From NCBI GenBank assembly GCA_025526935.1, contig JAHLKD010000016.1, positions 584,135-648,134 of the forward strand: a DNA stretch of 64,000 nucleotides, given 5' to 3'. This stretch comes from Cladochytrium replicatum (taxonomy: Eukaryota > Chytridiomycota > Chytridiomycetes > Cladochytriales > Cladochytriaceae). The translations under genes were made by a program, and so were the position numbers. Under the pieces are notes generated by a model. It was not told the DNA's origin. It saw only the letters and a list, made by a program, of their open reading frames with translations, and did not search any database. Of this stretch, positions 9,678-23,001 are shown one piece after another. The first letter of the stretch is position 1, and the number at the start of each line of letters is the position of its first letter.

Positions 9678-11373
9678 ATGCTGGTCATCGCAACTGTTGT
9701 GGTGTCGATTGTCACAGCGCTGGCCGTGGTCCTCTCGTTGGACCCCACCAGGCTGAAACGCCACTCTCCTAACGGGAAGATCCTCAGTCTCCCTCCTCTC
9801 GTCCCTTGGACGTTTATCTTACCAAGGATTGCAAGTGTTCGTCAGCTTCTTTTCGATATCAAGAGACATTACGGAGACTTGTCTTATATCCATGTGAAGC
9901 TCAAACAACCACCTGCGAATCACCTAATTGTTCTTTTGATATAGATACCATTCCGCGGGTCTTTGCTCATCGCACTTGGAAACGACGCATCGAAATGGTT
10001 CCACAAGGACCTAAAATACCTGTTTGCCGTGACTTCACAGTGGGAACCCAAGTTTCCTCAACGGGTCCTTGATTATGGGGAATTGATCAGGGCATACACT
10101 CGAGCCCTGAACCAAGAATTCTACATGAACATTCAAACGACCCTCACTGGTATCCTTCGAAAGAGGGTGGCGGACTGGACGGAGGGGTGTCAAAGAGGTG
10201 AAACGATCGACGCTTTCAAAGAGGGCCATAACTTGGTGCTCGATGTAAACGCCAAGGCACGGAACTCTCAAGTTTTTCGTGTATGACGCTTAGAGAGCTT
10301 AAATTTACATAGGTCATGTTTGGAAATGACTGGGACGAAAAGGATCTTGCAGACTATAAACAGGTGGGTGAGCGGTTTCACTTCCACTCATAAAGTGGGG
10401 CTAACTTGTGGATGACGGAGGCTTTCTTGATAACCGATCCGGCCGTGTGGTTGATTGACCCGCTGAATCACCTCTTCCCCTTTCGCGGAAGGAAGATACG
10501 AAAGAAATGGGGCGACATCCTGATCGATGTCACGGTTCGACATGCACAGAAGCATCTTGACCAAGGAATCAAACCTAACGAGAGCTCCCTCGACGTCTTT
10601 CTTGACCACTATCCAAACGCCACTGTAGCGGGTCATCTTGCCTGGAGTTTGCAAATGGCGAGCTATGTTACAACGGGCACAGCAGCCTCTTGGTTGCTCT
10701 ATCACCTCGCTGCGGACGAGAAACTCCGTGAACGCGTTCGCAAGGAAATGCGAGCGATCGTGCCGGCGGGTCAAGAACTGTCGGTTGAGCATCTCTCAAA
10801 ATTGCACTTCATTGATTCTCTTGTGAGGGAGGTCATTCGTTACCACGCTCCAAGTCTTTCGGTACGCGCTATTTCCGAGGACATGCAATACAACGGACTG
10901 GACATTCCGAAGAGTAACTTGGTTATGTTTATGCACGCTACAACACATTTTGATGAGAAGATTTTCGAGAATCCTTCTGAGTTCATTCCCGAGCGGTTTT
11001 TGGATGAGAAAGAACAGTTCGATGGAGGAGAATTTACTCGGGACTGCAAGTTGGTCGTTTTTGGAGCGGGTCGTCATGTAAGCTCTTTGAATTATTCATT
11101 AACCCATGTTGTTACTGAAGCGTACATGATAGCCTTGCCTAGGAATGCGGCTCGCGTGCAATGAGCTCAAACTTCTGACATACGAGCTGCTAAAAGACCA
11201 CGACTTGAGGTTGGCGAGCGAGCCTGTGCTCTCTCAGTCTATGAGATTGGATTTGAGGTTCCCAAGGAGAATTCTGTCCGTATTATCGTTTCTCATCGCA
11301 AGGAAGTTTGATCTCCCCAACCAGAAATTACATTGCTCTAAGCTCTTAGAAAATCGCAAAAATATGAATTGAA
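9678..11373 (+). CDS. Cytochrome P450, paralogue 2, with altered C-terminus
   Basis: Close paralogue of the P450 at 5738-7464. Exons by eye: 9678-9893, 9945-10256, 10313-10363, 10421-11077, 11133-11373. It has an N-terminal anchor (about residues 2-20), K-helix EVIR, PERFLD, and after splicing at 11078-11132 the haem loop FGAGRHPCLGMRLA. The I-helix reads ASYVTTGTAASW, again without the acidic residue. Intron 2 appears to use a GC donor (GCACGG at 10257); the alternative GT at 10272 would leave a 41-bp intron and five extra codons. Near the C-terminus (about 11230) one base is missing relative to paralogue 1. The frame therefore runs on with an unrelated tail, while the alternative frame keeps the family ending GFEVPKENSVR and stops at a TGA near 11310. 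Either an assembly error or recent damage. Confidence 0.8.
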
Positions 11374-11476
11374 ATCCGTCACGTGCTGCCGACTTGGCAC
11401 CACATAAAGGTTGAAGTTTGTGAAATCAGCATCAGCACCTGGACACATACATACCCACAGCATCGATTGGGACTCG

Positions 11477-13190
11477 ATGAACAGAGACTCTCAACCAACA
11501 TCGAAAGCAACCAATCCACAAATGTTCTCAATGCATCAATCCCAACAAGGCGAGCAATATGCAGAAAACCTGAATGCGAGATATTTGGTCGACGAGAAAC
11601 TGATAAAGCAGGCCGGTAGGTTCTTTTCTTGAGCGCAATGGCTTTGTGCCGTTTTTTGTTGTGGCACTCCAAAGTTTTAAACCTGATCATTCTTGGCATT
11701 ATAACAGGGGTCGACTTTGAGAGCAGACCGATGTTGGTCTTTTATGCATGCCACCTTCCCAACCCTAAAAATACCGACTATGATAAGCTTCTAAGGTGCT
11801 GTTCGCCATTGGGAAGAGCGCTCGAGTGCTCTGACATTCACACATCCTTAGTCTGCTTGTCCAACGACTGGATCAGTACGTAGAGAATGACTACGTTATC
11901 GTTTTCTTCTGCGCAGGTTCGAAGTATCAGCCATCATGGTCATGGCTGTTTGGGGCATACAACACTTTGGGAAGAAAGTGGGTTACAGAAACCGCCGAAC
12001 TTGCTGAATCAACTCAACCCATGGCTTCATCGCTAGGTATCGCAAAAATCTAAAGAACCTGTACATCGTTCATCCGGCGATGTGGCTCCGGTTTCTATTG
12101 GGAGCTATGGGCGCTATTATCAGGTAGCAGTGTTCAGACACCAATCCACCACCGCTAACTGACATCATGTACAGCCCGAAGTTCAACCGCAAGATCGTGT
12201 GGGTAAACAGCCTATCCCGCTTAGAAGCTCTTGTTCCGCTGTCGCAAATTCAAATACCGAATATAATTCACGAGTAAGTGAAGAACCTCGCGACGATGCG
12301 AGATTTCTGACGATTTCAAAGCATCAACCTGAAATATGAGAACCCTCCGCCCTCGATTTCAAGGAGCGTTCCGAAACAACGTCGCCCTGGTGTGTTCGGT
12401 GCACCGCTGGAGGAGGTCATGGGAATGAATGCGGAGAAAGGACTACCGCTGGTTTTCGCGGACTGCATCGATTATATTCGCGAAAAAGGTATCCACATCA
12501 CACAACCGTGCTGACTATCGATTGATTTATTTCTCAAGGCCTTGATACGGAAGGGCTTTTCCGAAAATCGCCTGCGTCCCAGGTCCTCAACGACACCAAG
12601 GAAATTTACGATCTAGCGTATCTCCATCCCAACACGAACACACCACCTCCTCCGCTGTCGCCAAAGACTGTCAATAGCAACGGTAAACCAAGCAAGGCCG
12701 GAGAGCCGAGGCGACATCTCGTGGACTTTGATCAGCTTGGCGCCGGCGACGCGCACCTTCCTTGCTCGATGATGAAGGTCTTTGTGCGGGAGCTGCCAAC
12801 ACCGATCTTCCCAAGCTCGATCCTGAGCGAACTCACCAAACTCCCACGTAAGCATGCAGAACGCACATAATTTTTTCTCGCATGCTGATCGCGTCTTTTA
12901 CAGACATTCCTTCCCACGACGAGCGAATCGTTCATCTTCGCCAGTCGATCTTGCCTCTGCTCCCTGCACCCAACCGGGTTCTGATCACACACCTTTTCGA
13001 GCTTTTGGCGGACGTCGCAGCGCACTCTGGTGTCAACAAGATGACCCCGCAGAATCTGATGCTGGTCTGGGGCCCAAACCTCGTACGAAGCGGCGACCCG
13101 ATCCGAGACTTGGACATGTGCGCGACGAGCGGTCCGGTCGGTGCCGCTGCATTCCTTATGATCACGCGTTGGAAGGACGTGTTTGCGTGA
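11477..13190 (+). CDS. BCH (CRAL-TRIO)-RhoGAP protein, ARHGAP1-like (8 exons)
   Basis: GTPase-activating protein for Rho-family GTPases with the p50RhoGAP/ARHGAP1 architecture. Exons: 11477-11615, 11708-11795, 11852-11977, 12037-12123, 12175-12273, 12322-12488, 12539-12847, 12904-13190 (433 aa, frame closes). The BCH/Sec14-like domain covers about residues 45-185, with VDFESRPMLVFYACHLP, LDQYVENDYVIVFF, YRKNLKNLYIVHP and SPKFNRKIVWV. The linker carries a Pro-rich stretch. The RhoGAP domain starts at PGVFGAPLEEV. The arginine finger is the Arg in DTEGLFRKS, and KVFVRELPTPIFP and NKMTPQNLMLVWGPNL follow. Such proteins turn off Cdc42/Rho at endomembranes and the cell cortex. The first intron lies between the short Gln/Ser-rich N-terminus and the BCH domain. 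Confidence 0.92.
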
Positions 13191-13544
13191 AGTGCACCCA
13201 AGCAGTTTGAACGGGTGTTTGAATTTCAGAGATTGGATAGTATTTTTCTGAGTCTCTCCAGGTCATCCTTTGCATTGTAACACAGCTTGTACATTTCTAC
13301 GCTACCTTAAATATATGGCAAAGAAGTTGTGATAGGGAATGAAGATGGTGTGGTGGGGCACCCACACTGTTTCAGTACCTTCAGATATCAATCAGAAACT
13401 TGGCTTTTGATATGGGACAAGATATACACCAACGCAGCTGATTCAGAAATTCTTCTATCCGCATTGCACAAACGCATCATCAAGATTCTCGAGTTTTGCC
13501 GGAAACAATCTGTGCTCAGCTCAGTGGCTTACCACATCCGAGCT
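13191..13544. other. Intergenic between RhoGAP and NAD+ synthetase
   Basis: A 354-bp gap between genes on the same strand. No coding signal, tRNA or repeat is visible. An AT-rich block at about 13300-13320 (AAATATATGG) could be part of the polyadenylation or promoter region. Confidence 0.4.
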
Positions 13545-16504
13545 ATGGGCCACCTAGTAACTCTCGCAACGTGTGCTCTGGTGAGTGGAGATCGCGGATT
13601 TGCAAGCTAATTCTGACAGCTTTAATCTTAATTTCTATCAAGAATCAATGGGCGTTGGACTTCCAAGGAAACTACGAACGCATCCTAGAGAGCATTCGAG
13701 CTGCAAAGGCTGCAGGTGCACGATATCGCCTTGGTCCTGAACTGGAGATCCCGTAATTAAGATGAAAAATGCATCTTCATCCCAGTACTTACTCGAATGC
13801 ACAGTGGATACGGTTGCAACGATCATTTCCTCGAAGGTACTCAGATTTGGGTCGGGTGTTCGCGGATTTGTCTCATTCTGTCACTTATTAAAGGGGACAC
13901 ATACCTTCATTCGTGGGAGGTCCTCGCAAAGCTGTTGACTGCACCAGAGTGTCAAGACATTCTTATCGATGTGGGAATGTAAGCGTAGTGAAACGTGTCA
14001 ATCTCAAAGAATACTGAGTGACATTCTTGCGAAACTAGGCCCGTCACGCACAAGAATGCAAAGTACAACACTCGAGTGTTTATTCTGAACGGAAAAATTC
14101 TTCTCATCAGACCGAAGATGTTTCTTGCAAACGATGGGAACTACCGCGAACCCAGGTGGTTCACGGCGTGGGCCAAGACGCGTGAGGTTGAGGAACATTA
14201 TTTGCCGAGAAGCATTTCCAAAATCACCGGGCAGGTTCGGTTTCGCGTTGACGAAACGCGTGATAAGTTAATTGACGAACAAATAGGAATCCGTTCCATT
14301 TGGTGACGCTGTTGTTGCGTGCAACGAGTCAGTTAAACATTTCCATTTCCTACCTGTGACTGATCTGACCTTTAATTGAAGCACGGTTGTCGGCACGGAG
14401 TTGTGCGAAGAGTTGTTCGTACCGGACAGCCCTCACATCCACATGGGTCTTGATGGAGTCGAGATATTTGCCAACGGGAGCGGATCGCACCACGAGTTCC
14501 AGAAACTCCACCAACGAATAGATCTTGTGCGCCAAGCTACAGCCAAGTCTGGAGGAATCTATCTGTACTCCAACCAGCAAGGATGCGACGGCGAACGAGT
14601 TTACTATGATGGGTGTGCAATGATCTTCCTTAATGGGGAGCTAGTGGGCCAGGGATCCCAGTTCTCGCTCAAGGATGTGGTATGTCCTGGAGCTTATATA
14701 CAATCACGAATTTGTTTTTGAAGTTACAACATTGGTGGGTTTAGGAAGTTACTACTGCGACAGTCGACATCGAGGATGTCCGTGCCTTCCGAGGTCGTCA
14801 AGCCAGCCGCGGGCTACAAGCCGCAAAGGCACCATCTTACCCCCGGGTGCATGCATACATATCTTTAACGCATGACCGTTTTGAAGCCGAGCTGTCGCCT
14901 CCGAACCCTGTTATTGGCGCGAAATTGCTCAAGCCTGAAGAGGAGATCAGGTAATGCGACATACATATCCGTGTGCTCCGAAAGCTCACTCGCATTAGAT
15001 ATGGACCTGCATGCTGGCTGTGGGACTACATGCGAAGATCAAAGTCTGGGGGATTCTTCTTGCCGCTCAGTGGCGGGATCGACAGTTGCGCAACTGCTTT
15101 GATTGTTTACTCGATGTGCCGGCTAGTTTGCGAAGCTGTGGAAAGCGGACGTGAGTTTCCAGAATAATGTGGTCGCGTTCTATCGCTTAAGTGACCCATG
15201 TAGAGTCGCAAGTTTTGGCCGATGTGAGAACGCTGACACGAGACCCAGCGTACATTCCGACAGAGCCAGAAGAGCTTTGCAAGTACGAACACTGTTCACG
15301 ATCTCGAATTTTTCTGTAACTATCATCCCTCACAGCCGTTTGTTCCACACTTGCTACATGGGGACAACGAATTCGAGCAAGGATACCCGCGATCGAGCCA
15401 AAGAGCTTGCACAGAGAATTGGAAGGTGTGTCATTAGGATGTAGTAATTCAATCTGTTACTCACTGCCGAATTGTGGATTCTCAGTTACCACGTCGATTT
15501 GAACATGGATACTGCTGTTAGCGCGGTCATGGGAATTTTCACTTTCGTAACCGGAAAGACTCCGCAGTTCAAGGTCCATGGTGGAAGCGCTACTGAAAAC
15601 CTTGCTCTGCAGAATGTTCAGGTACGACTTACTTTGCGCAATTTGATAACAGATAGAGATCTTTCTTCAAAACCTGCAGGCACGTCTTCGAATGGTTCTT
15701 TCATACTTGTTTGCGCAGCTGTTGCTGTGGGTTCGCAATGGGGAGGGATCATTGCTCGTACTTGGAAGTGCGAATGTTGACGAAACGTATGTGATTCCTA
15801 GCACTCCTTCAAACTGCTAAACTCCTATTATTTTTGACAGGCTCCGTGGTTATCTCACAAAGTATGATTGTTCCAGCGCAGACATCAACCCAATCGGTGG
15901 AATCAGTAAAACCGATCTACGCGAATTCATCTTGCACTCGCAGTCGGAATTCAAGTTTGATTTCCTGCAAAAGTAAGGACTTCAAATTCTAGTTGTGGCC
16001 CGTCTGATTTGTGAGCCTTTCTTCTTGTCAGGTTCCTTGATGCGCCAGCAACTGCTGAACTTGAACCAATCACGGAAAACTACGTGCAGGAAGACGAGGT
16101 TGACATGGGAATGACATATAAGGACCTGTCAGTGTATGGAACCTTGCGTAAGGTGTCTATGCTCGGTCCGTACAGCATGTTTTCAAAGCTGGTGCATCTG
16201 TGGGGAAACTTATTCAGTCCGACGGTGGTAAGGACTCCAGCGTGTTTTGCGGGAAAGCTATAATTAAACTGATACCAAACAATACTTCATTTAGGTGGCC
16301 GAGAAGGTGAAGAAGTTCTTCTTCTACTACTCCATCAATCGCCACAAGTCAACTGTGCTTCCACCCTCATATCATATGTCGTCCTACTCGCCCGACGACA
16401 ATCGGTTTGACCTGCGACCCTTTTTGTACAACGCCGGCTGGACTTGGCAGTTCCGCAGGATTGACGAGACAGCCAAAGCTATGGAGGACAAGAAAACCAA
16501 ATGA
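13545..16504 (+). CDS. QNS1: Glutamine-dependent NAD+ synthetase (many exons)
   Basis: Final step of NAD+ biosynthesis: amidates nicotinic acid adenine dinucleotide with glutamine and ATP. The start [12 protein letters not shown] matches the family start, and the first intron (13581-13642) joins it to [15 protein letters not shown]. The N-terminal nitrilase-type glutaminase domain keeps its triad: Glu in GPELEIPGYG, Lys in [14 protein letters not shown] and Cys in [14 protein letters not shown]. The C-terminal synthetase domain has [13 protein letters not shown] (the ATP pyrophosphatase P-loop), [13 protein letters not shown] and [28 protein letters not shown]. It ends [13 protein letters not shown] plus a short tail. 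At least ten short GT-AG introns can be placed, and residues lost to frame breaks are recovered by splicing. Length and order match yeast Qns1. Confidence 0.94.
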
Positions 16505-17273
16505 TTGCCTTGCAGTGTTGAAACTCGTCAACTCGCGGTCGATTGCCAGTGTATTTCCTTTCATACATTTTGAGATCCATGATAACACGATCAAAAAGTT
16601 CAGCACGGGCCTTGCTGTGCAAATGATGCTCCGCCGTTCCCTTGCCCTTGTCCGCCTTCGTCATTTTTCCCACTCGCAACAGAGCGCCCTGTGCTCGCTC
16701 TCCACCTCGCTCCCTCACACTCCGCCATCCCTTTTCCTTTTCCGCTTGAGGACTATGCACCTGTGAGACGACGTGAAAACAATCCAATACTTTGGAAGCG
16801 GCGCCCTGGGACTGACTAGCAGCCCCTGTCAATGGAATGGCGCACAAAGGCAATGTTGGGGAGCTTCTCGAGCTCTGTGGAGCACAAGTTCAAGCAATTT
16901 GCAACAAAGTTTCGGTGGAATCTCCCTCCATCCAAAAATTTTGAAATCAATATCAAGCAAGGAAGGCAAGATCTCATTTTGGATCCACCATCACAAAGAA
17001 ACATCAAGAATTTGAGGAGGGTTGTCTTAAGCTTAAGATTTAAGCTTCACATTCAGAAGCTGGTGTAGGGAGATCTAGCAAGCTGCTGTTGGCCCGGCAT
17101 AGGATGGGATCCTTGCACATGACAAGGACCTCAGGTGCCAGGCTCGGACTGGACAGCATGCTCTCAAAACTGGTCATGATGAAAGTACGATCAAGTTTCA
17201 GAGTATTTCTCATGTGTATATATTTCGAGATTCACGGTAAAAAGGTTGGAGTAGTTCAACGCGGATCACGCTC
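16505..17273. other. Intergenic between convergent genes
   Basis: A 769-bp region between the 3' ends of QNS1 and the CDC5 homologue. Short open frames are present on both strands, but none shows a recognisable domain or a convincing start. I see no repeat or RNA gene. It must hold two polyadenylation regions. Confidence 0.4.
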
Positions 17274-19974
<2,701 letters not shown>

Positions 19975-20056
19975 TTAGCATGATGATTGAAACTATACCA
20001 AATAGAGCTCACTAAAAAATGCCATATTTCCTCAGACCATATTTCGCAGAATCTCC

Positions 20057-20470
20057 ATGAGCAGTTTAAGGAGGAGATCTGACAGAAGCACGACCCAAAA
20101 CACAGCTGGCTCAACCGTAAGTCCTCAAGTTACAGCCGCTACTGCATTACCAGCAGCTACAGCTTTGTCTACCCACAGGGCGAACTCTGCAGTATTAGCG
20201 GCAAATTCCAGGATATTTGCTGCAAATAATAGGGCATTACGGTGTGGAAGTGGGTTTATTCAAGGCATATCGCAACCTCAAATCATGGCACAGACTCCGT
20301 CTCGATATTCCACTCCGTTTGAAGGAGATTGTCGACTTGAACACCAGCAAGAATTGGCGCGCAAGAGAACAGGAATAAAGGTGTTTGAGGGACCGAAGTT
20401 CTCCCCTCCACCTGGTTTTAAATCAAAATCCAAGCGGACAACAGTAGAATATCAAACGAGGCTGCTATAG
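20057..20470 (+). CDS. Hypothetical protein, 137 aa
   Basis: A single ATG-started frame, divergent from CDC5 (175 bp between starts). The first half is low-complexity, rich in Ala, Thr and Ser (TAATALPAATALST), with repeated AANSR/AANNR motifs. The second half is more ordered, with EGDCRLEHQQELARKRTG and FEGPKFSPPPGFKSKSKR, and ends TTVEYQTRLL. No signal peptide, membrane segment or known domain is visible. It ends one base before a BTB relic begins in the same orientation. It could be a real small gene, the first exon of a longer one, or chance. I do not recognise it. Confidence 0.35.
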   Translation: MSSLRRRSDRSTTQNTAGSTVSPQVTAATALPAATALSTHRANSAVLAANSRIFAANNRALRCGSGFIQGISQPQIMAQTPSRYSTPFEGDCRLEHQQELARKRTGIKVFEGPKFSPPPGFKSKSKRTTVEYQTRLL

Positions 20471-20499
20471 CGTGCGCCAAGATGGGGAACACACTCCTG

Positions 20500-21125
20500 G
20501 CTTATCAGTCACATTGTCAGACTTTATTGTGCGTTGGACAGCGGAACGGAACATTTTCACGCTTCCGTCACCACTCTTCACAATTTCGGCACCAGCTTCT
20601 ACCCCTTTGTGGCGAGCTATCTGTGTAGGAGGATTTTTATTTGACGGCGGGGAGAAGCGTGTTTGTTGTGTATGAGAAGCTGTTGTTCTCCGAGGAGCGA
20701 TCGGATTTTACTATTAATGTGACGGATGGAGACGACGTGTTGGAGTTGATTCCAGCGCACAGCTTTATTCTGGATAATACCGCAAGTGCGACCATCGCGC
20801 GAACATGGTTAACTTTCTTCTCACTTTGAATGTTTTGAAAGTTGTTCAAGAGTGGAATGGAGGAGGTTTCTCGGAAACCTATGGAGATCATCGCGTTCAG
20901 CAGCTCCGCGATCCGTGCTGTGATCTCCTTCGCCGGAAGGGTGATCTTGGCGGACAATATGGTGGGCAAGGAGAATGTCGCTGAAGTGCTAGAACTTTAT
21001 GGCAACAAGTCGAGGTTCAAGGATCTTCAAAAGGCTTGGATTCGTGTGCCGATCGAACATGCCGAGGATGAAGAGCTGCTGGAAGAGCTTGAGAAACGGA
21101 ACTTTTTACAACTTCAGCACTGAGA
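20500..21125 (+). pseudogene. BTB/POZ (possibly MATH-BTB) relic
   Basis: Second BTB copy, better preserved than the one at 5.2-5.7 kb. Frame one has LSDFIVRWTAERNIFTLPSP (about 20510-20570), loosely like the start of a MATH domain. Frame two has KLLFSEERSDFTINVTDGD and LIPAHSFILDN (the BTB entry motif with His). Then, after an interruption, FKSGMEEVSRKPMEI, FSSSAIRAVISFAGRVIL and ENVAEVLELYGNKSRFKDLQ, the BTB C-terminal helices. One frameshift near 20660 and stops near 20827-20841 break the gene. A 34-bp GT-AG segment spans the second break but would shift the frame. Hence I call a pseudogene. A functional gene with unrecognised introns is possible. Confidence 0.5.
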
Positions 21126-21559
21126 ACGAAGTACTTCCCCATTCTTCGATGTTATCTCTGCGAAAAATGTTTCATTTCGGTTCTGCCGTGTTGTGAAGCA
21201 CAACGCTCCACCATCCCCCAACCATTAGGAACATCTTCGCCTGAAAGCAGGGAAAAGCTTGTTTGATGTTGACGAAAAACTTTGTTCTCTGAGATGGAAT
21301 GTGAGAGCTCATTCCCGCTCATTGGTTTATTCTGGGTAGAGCCTATTGCAGATGCGCGAGATGTGTGTATGTGTTGGAATGGCTCACAGTTGTCTGTGGT
21401 CGATTTGTTGCGATGTATTGCATTTTGCAAAATGGTAAAGAATGTAAACGGAAACTCAAATCACTTCAACGCTCTTCAAGGCTTTTGAAAGGAGTTATTC
21501 GCCCTCCATCCACTGCTCGTGATTTGATTTGCGTGTTACTGGTTGACCCACCGAGGAGG

Positions 21560-22700
21560 TGGCAGCATCCCCTAGTGCTGCTGTTGCAAGTTTGGTGGTG
21601 AGTTGCTCATCAACAAGCCCGCTTCTACTGTCGCTGCGGTGGGTGATGTTCGTGCACGATCTTTATGCGCAATTCTCTCCTTTACTGTGCGATGGTCGAT
21701 TACTGGTTCATCATTGGGTTGTACCGGCCTGATGGGGGCAAGAACAATCTGGCCAACGGTCTCCGGACATCCACTCCGCAGATTTGATCGGTGGCGGCCC
21801 ATGTACTCTCGTATCACATACAATACTTCTGTTCCTGGTTCTTGGATGCGGGGATCAAGAGGGTCGCCCAAAGACAATGTGAGATACAAGCCAAAGTCGA
21901 CCAGCGCTGCCACGAATGAAGAGCAGTAAAGTGGTGAGAGCAAGCTGAACCGTGATGTCGATCATGCTCACGACTGTGGGCAACTCCAAAGAGGACGGGT
22001 TGATATTCGCGAGTGTCGTAATGAAGCGCTCGTATTCATGACACTCCGGGGTGTTGTCGCAATCAGTGCTCCCGAGGTAGAAAACTCAGCACAATGTCCG
22101 CACTTTGAATAGGGCATTTATAATACAGTGGAAGCCGCTTTCCCACCGAAGGGGAATTGCAGTGCTGTTAATCCCCACACAACAGTGCGAACCATAGGTG
22201 CCGAATGGCCACTGTACGAATCAATCATCGTAACCTAGAACGTTCCGGTAGAGTTAATGTGCGAAAGTTGGTGATGGAATAGTTGAACGATGGACCAACT
22301 AATGAGATGAGCGAATTTGCATCTGCTGTAATTCCAAACTGAGCGAGTTGAATGGAATGAACCCTGGTGTATTCAGCAAGCCGCTTGTCCGTTTCCGAAA
22401 TGTTGAAAGGATCAAGCGTGCTTAGTTGCGCGAGGAACGATCAAATGTTGAGTTCTGTGGGTTAACCATAGAGGAGTTGGCAACAATCGAAGTTGTGAGG
22501 CATTGCTGATTTTCTTCTGTGGTCGATGCCTTCAACGTCTGATTTATTCAAAGGATCATTCCCCTTTTTCGTGCTTTTGTGCATAACTGCGCGAGGTACA
22601 ACACTGCCGTGCCGAATATCATTCGAAAGTTGTTGGTATTGGCCCCGGTTAGCCACATTGCATCATATTAAACACTTGCTCAGAAATCCAAAGTAATGCG
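21560..22700 (-). pseudogene. Decayed membrane/extracellular-protein-like gene
   Basis: On the minus strand several coding-like pieces follow one another in the right order but in different frames. From 5' to 3': NSSMVNPQNSTF (two N-glycosylation sites), FLAQLSTLDPFNISETDKRL and VHSIQLAQFGITADANSLIS (about 22430-22290), then GSHCCVGINSTAIPLRW (about 22190-22140), STDCDNTPECHEYERFIT (about 22070-22015), MIDITVQLALTTLLLF (a probable membrane segment, about 21970-21920), and RIQEPGTEVLYVIREYMGRH (about 21850-21790). Paired Cys and N-glycosylation sites suggest an extracellular domain followed by a membrane helix. Stops and frame changes break it at least four times; some could be introns. Family not recognised. 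Confidence 0.35.
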
Positions 22701-23001
22701 CAAGCCTACAGGCCCATCACAGACATCATCACCATAGCCTGACTTCAGAATATGTTCGTCCCAGGTTGAATTTGGAAACCCAATCCGTCGTTTTCAACCC
22801 CAGAATTTTGACAATCTGCAATTGTGGGTGCACTCTTAAAATCTGAATTGTTGTCTAATTGTGTCGGTTTTAACGATGATTTAAGCACTGGGGTACAAGC
22901 CACACCGACTCTTCCCAACGCCGCCCGCCACGACCGTGTCGCGTCTGCATCGAAATCCCCGAAATCAAAACCGGAGCTGAAACAAATCTGCCAATCACAC
23001 C

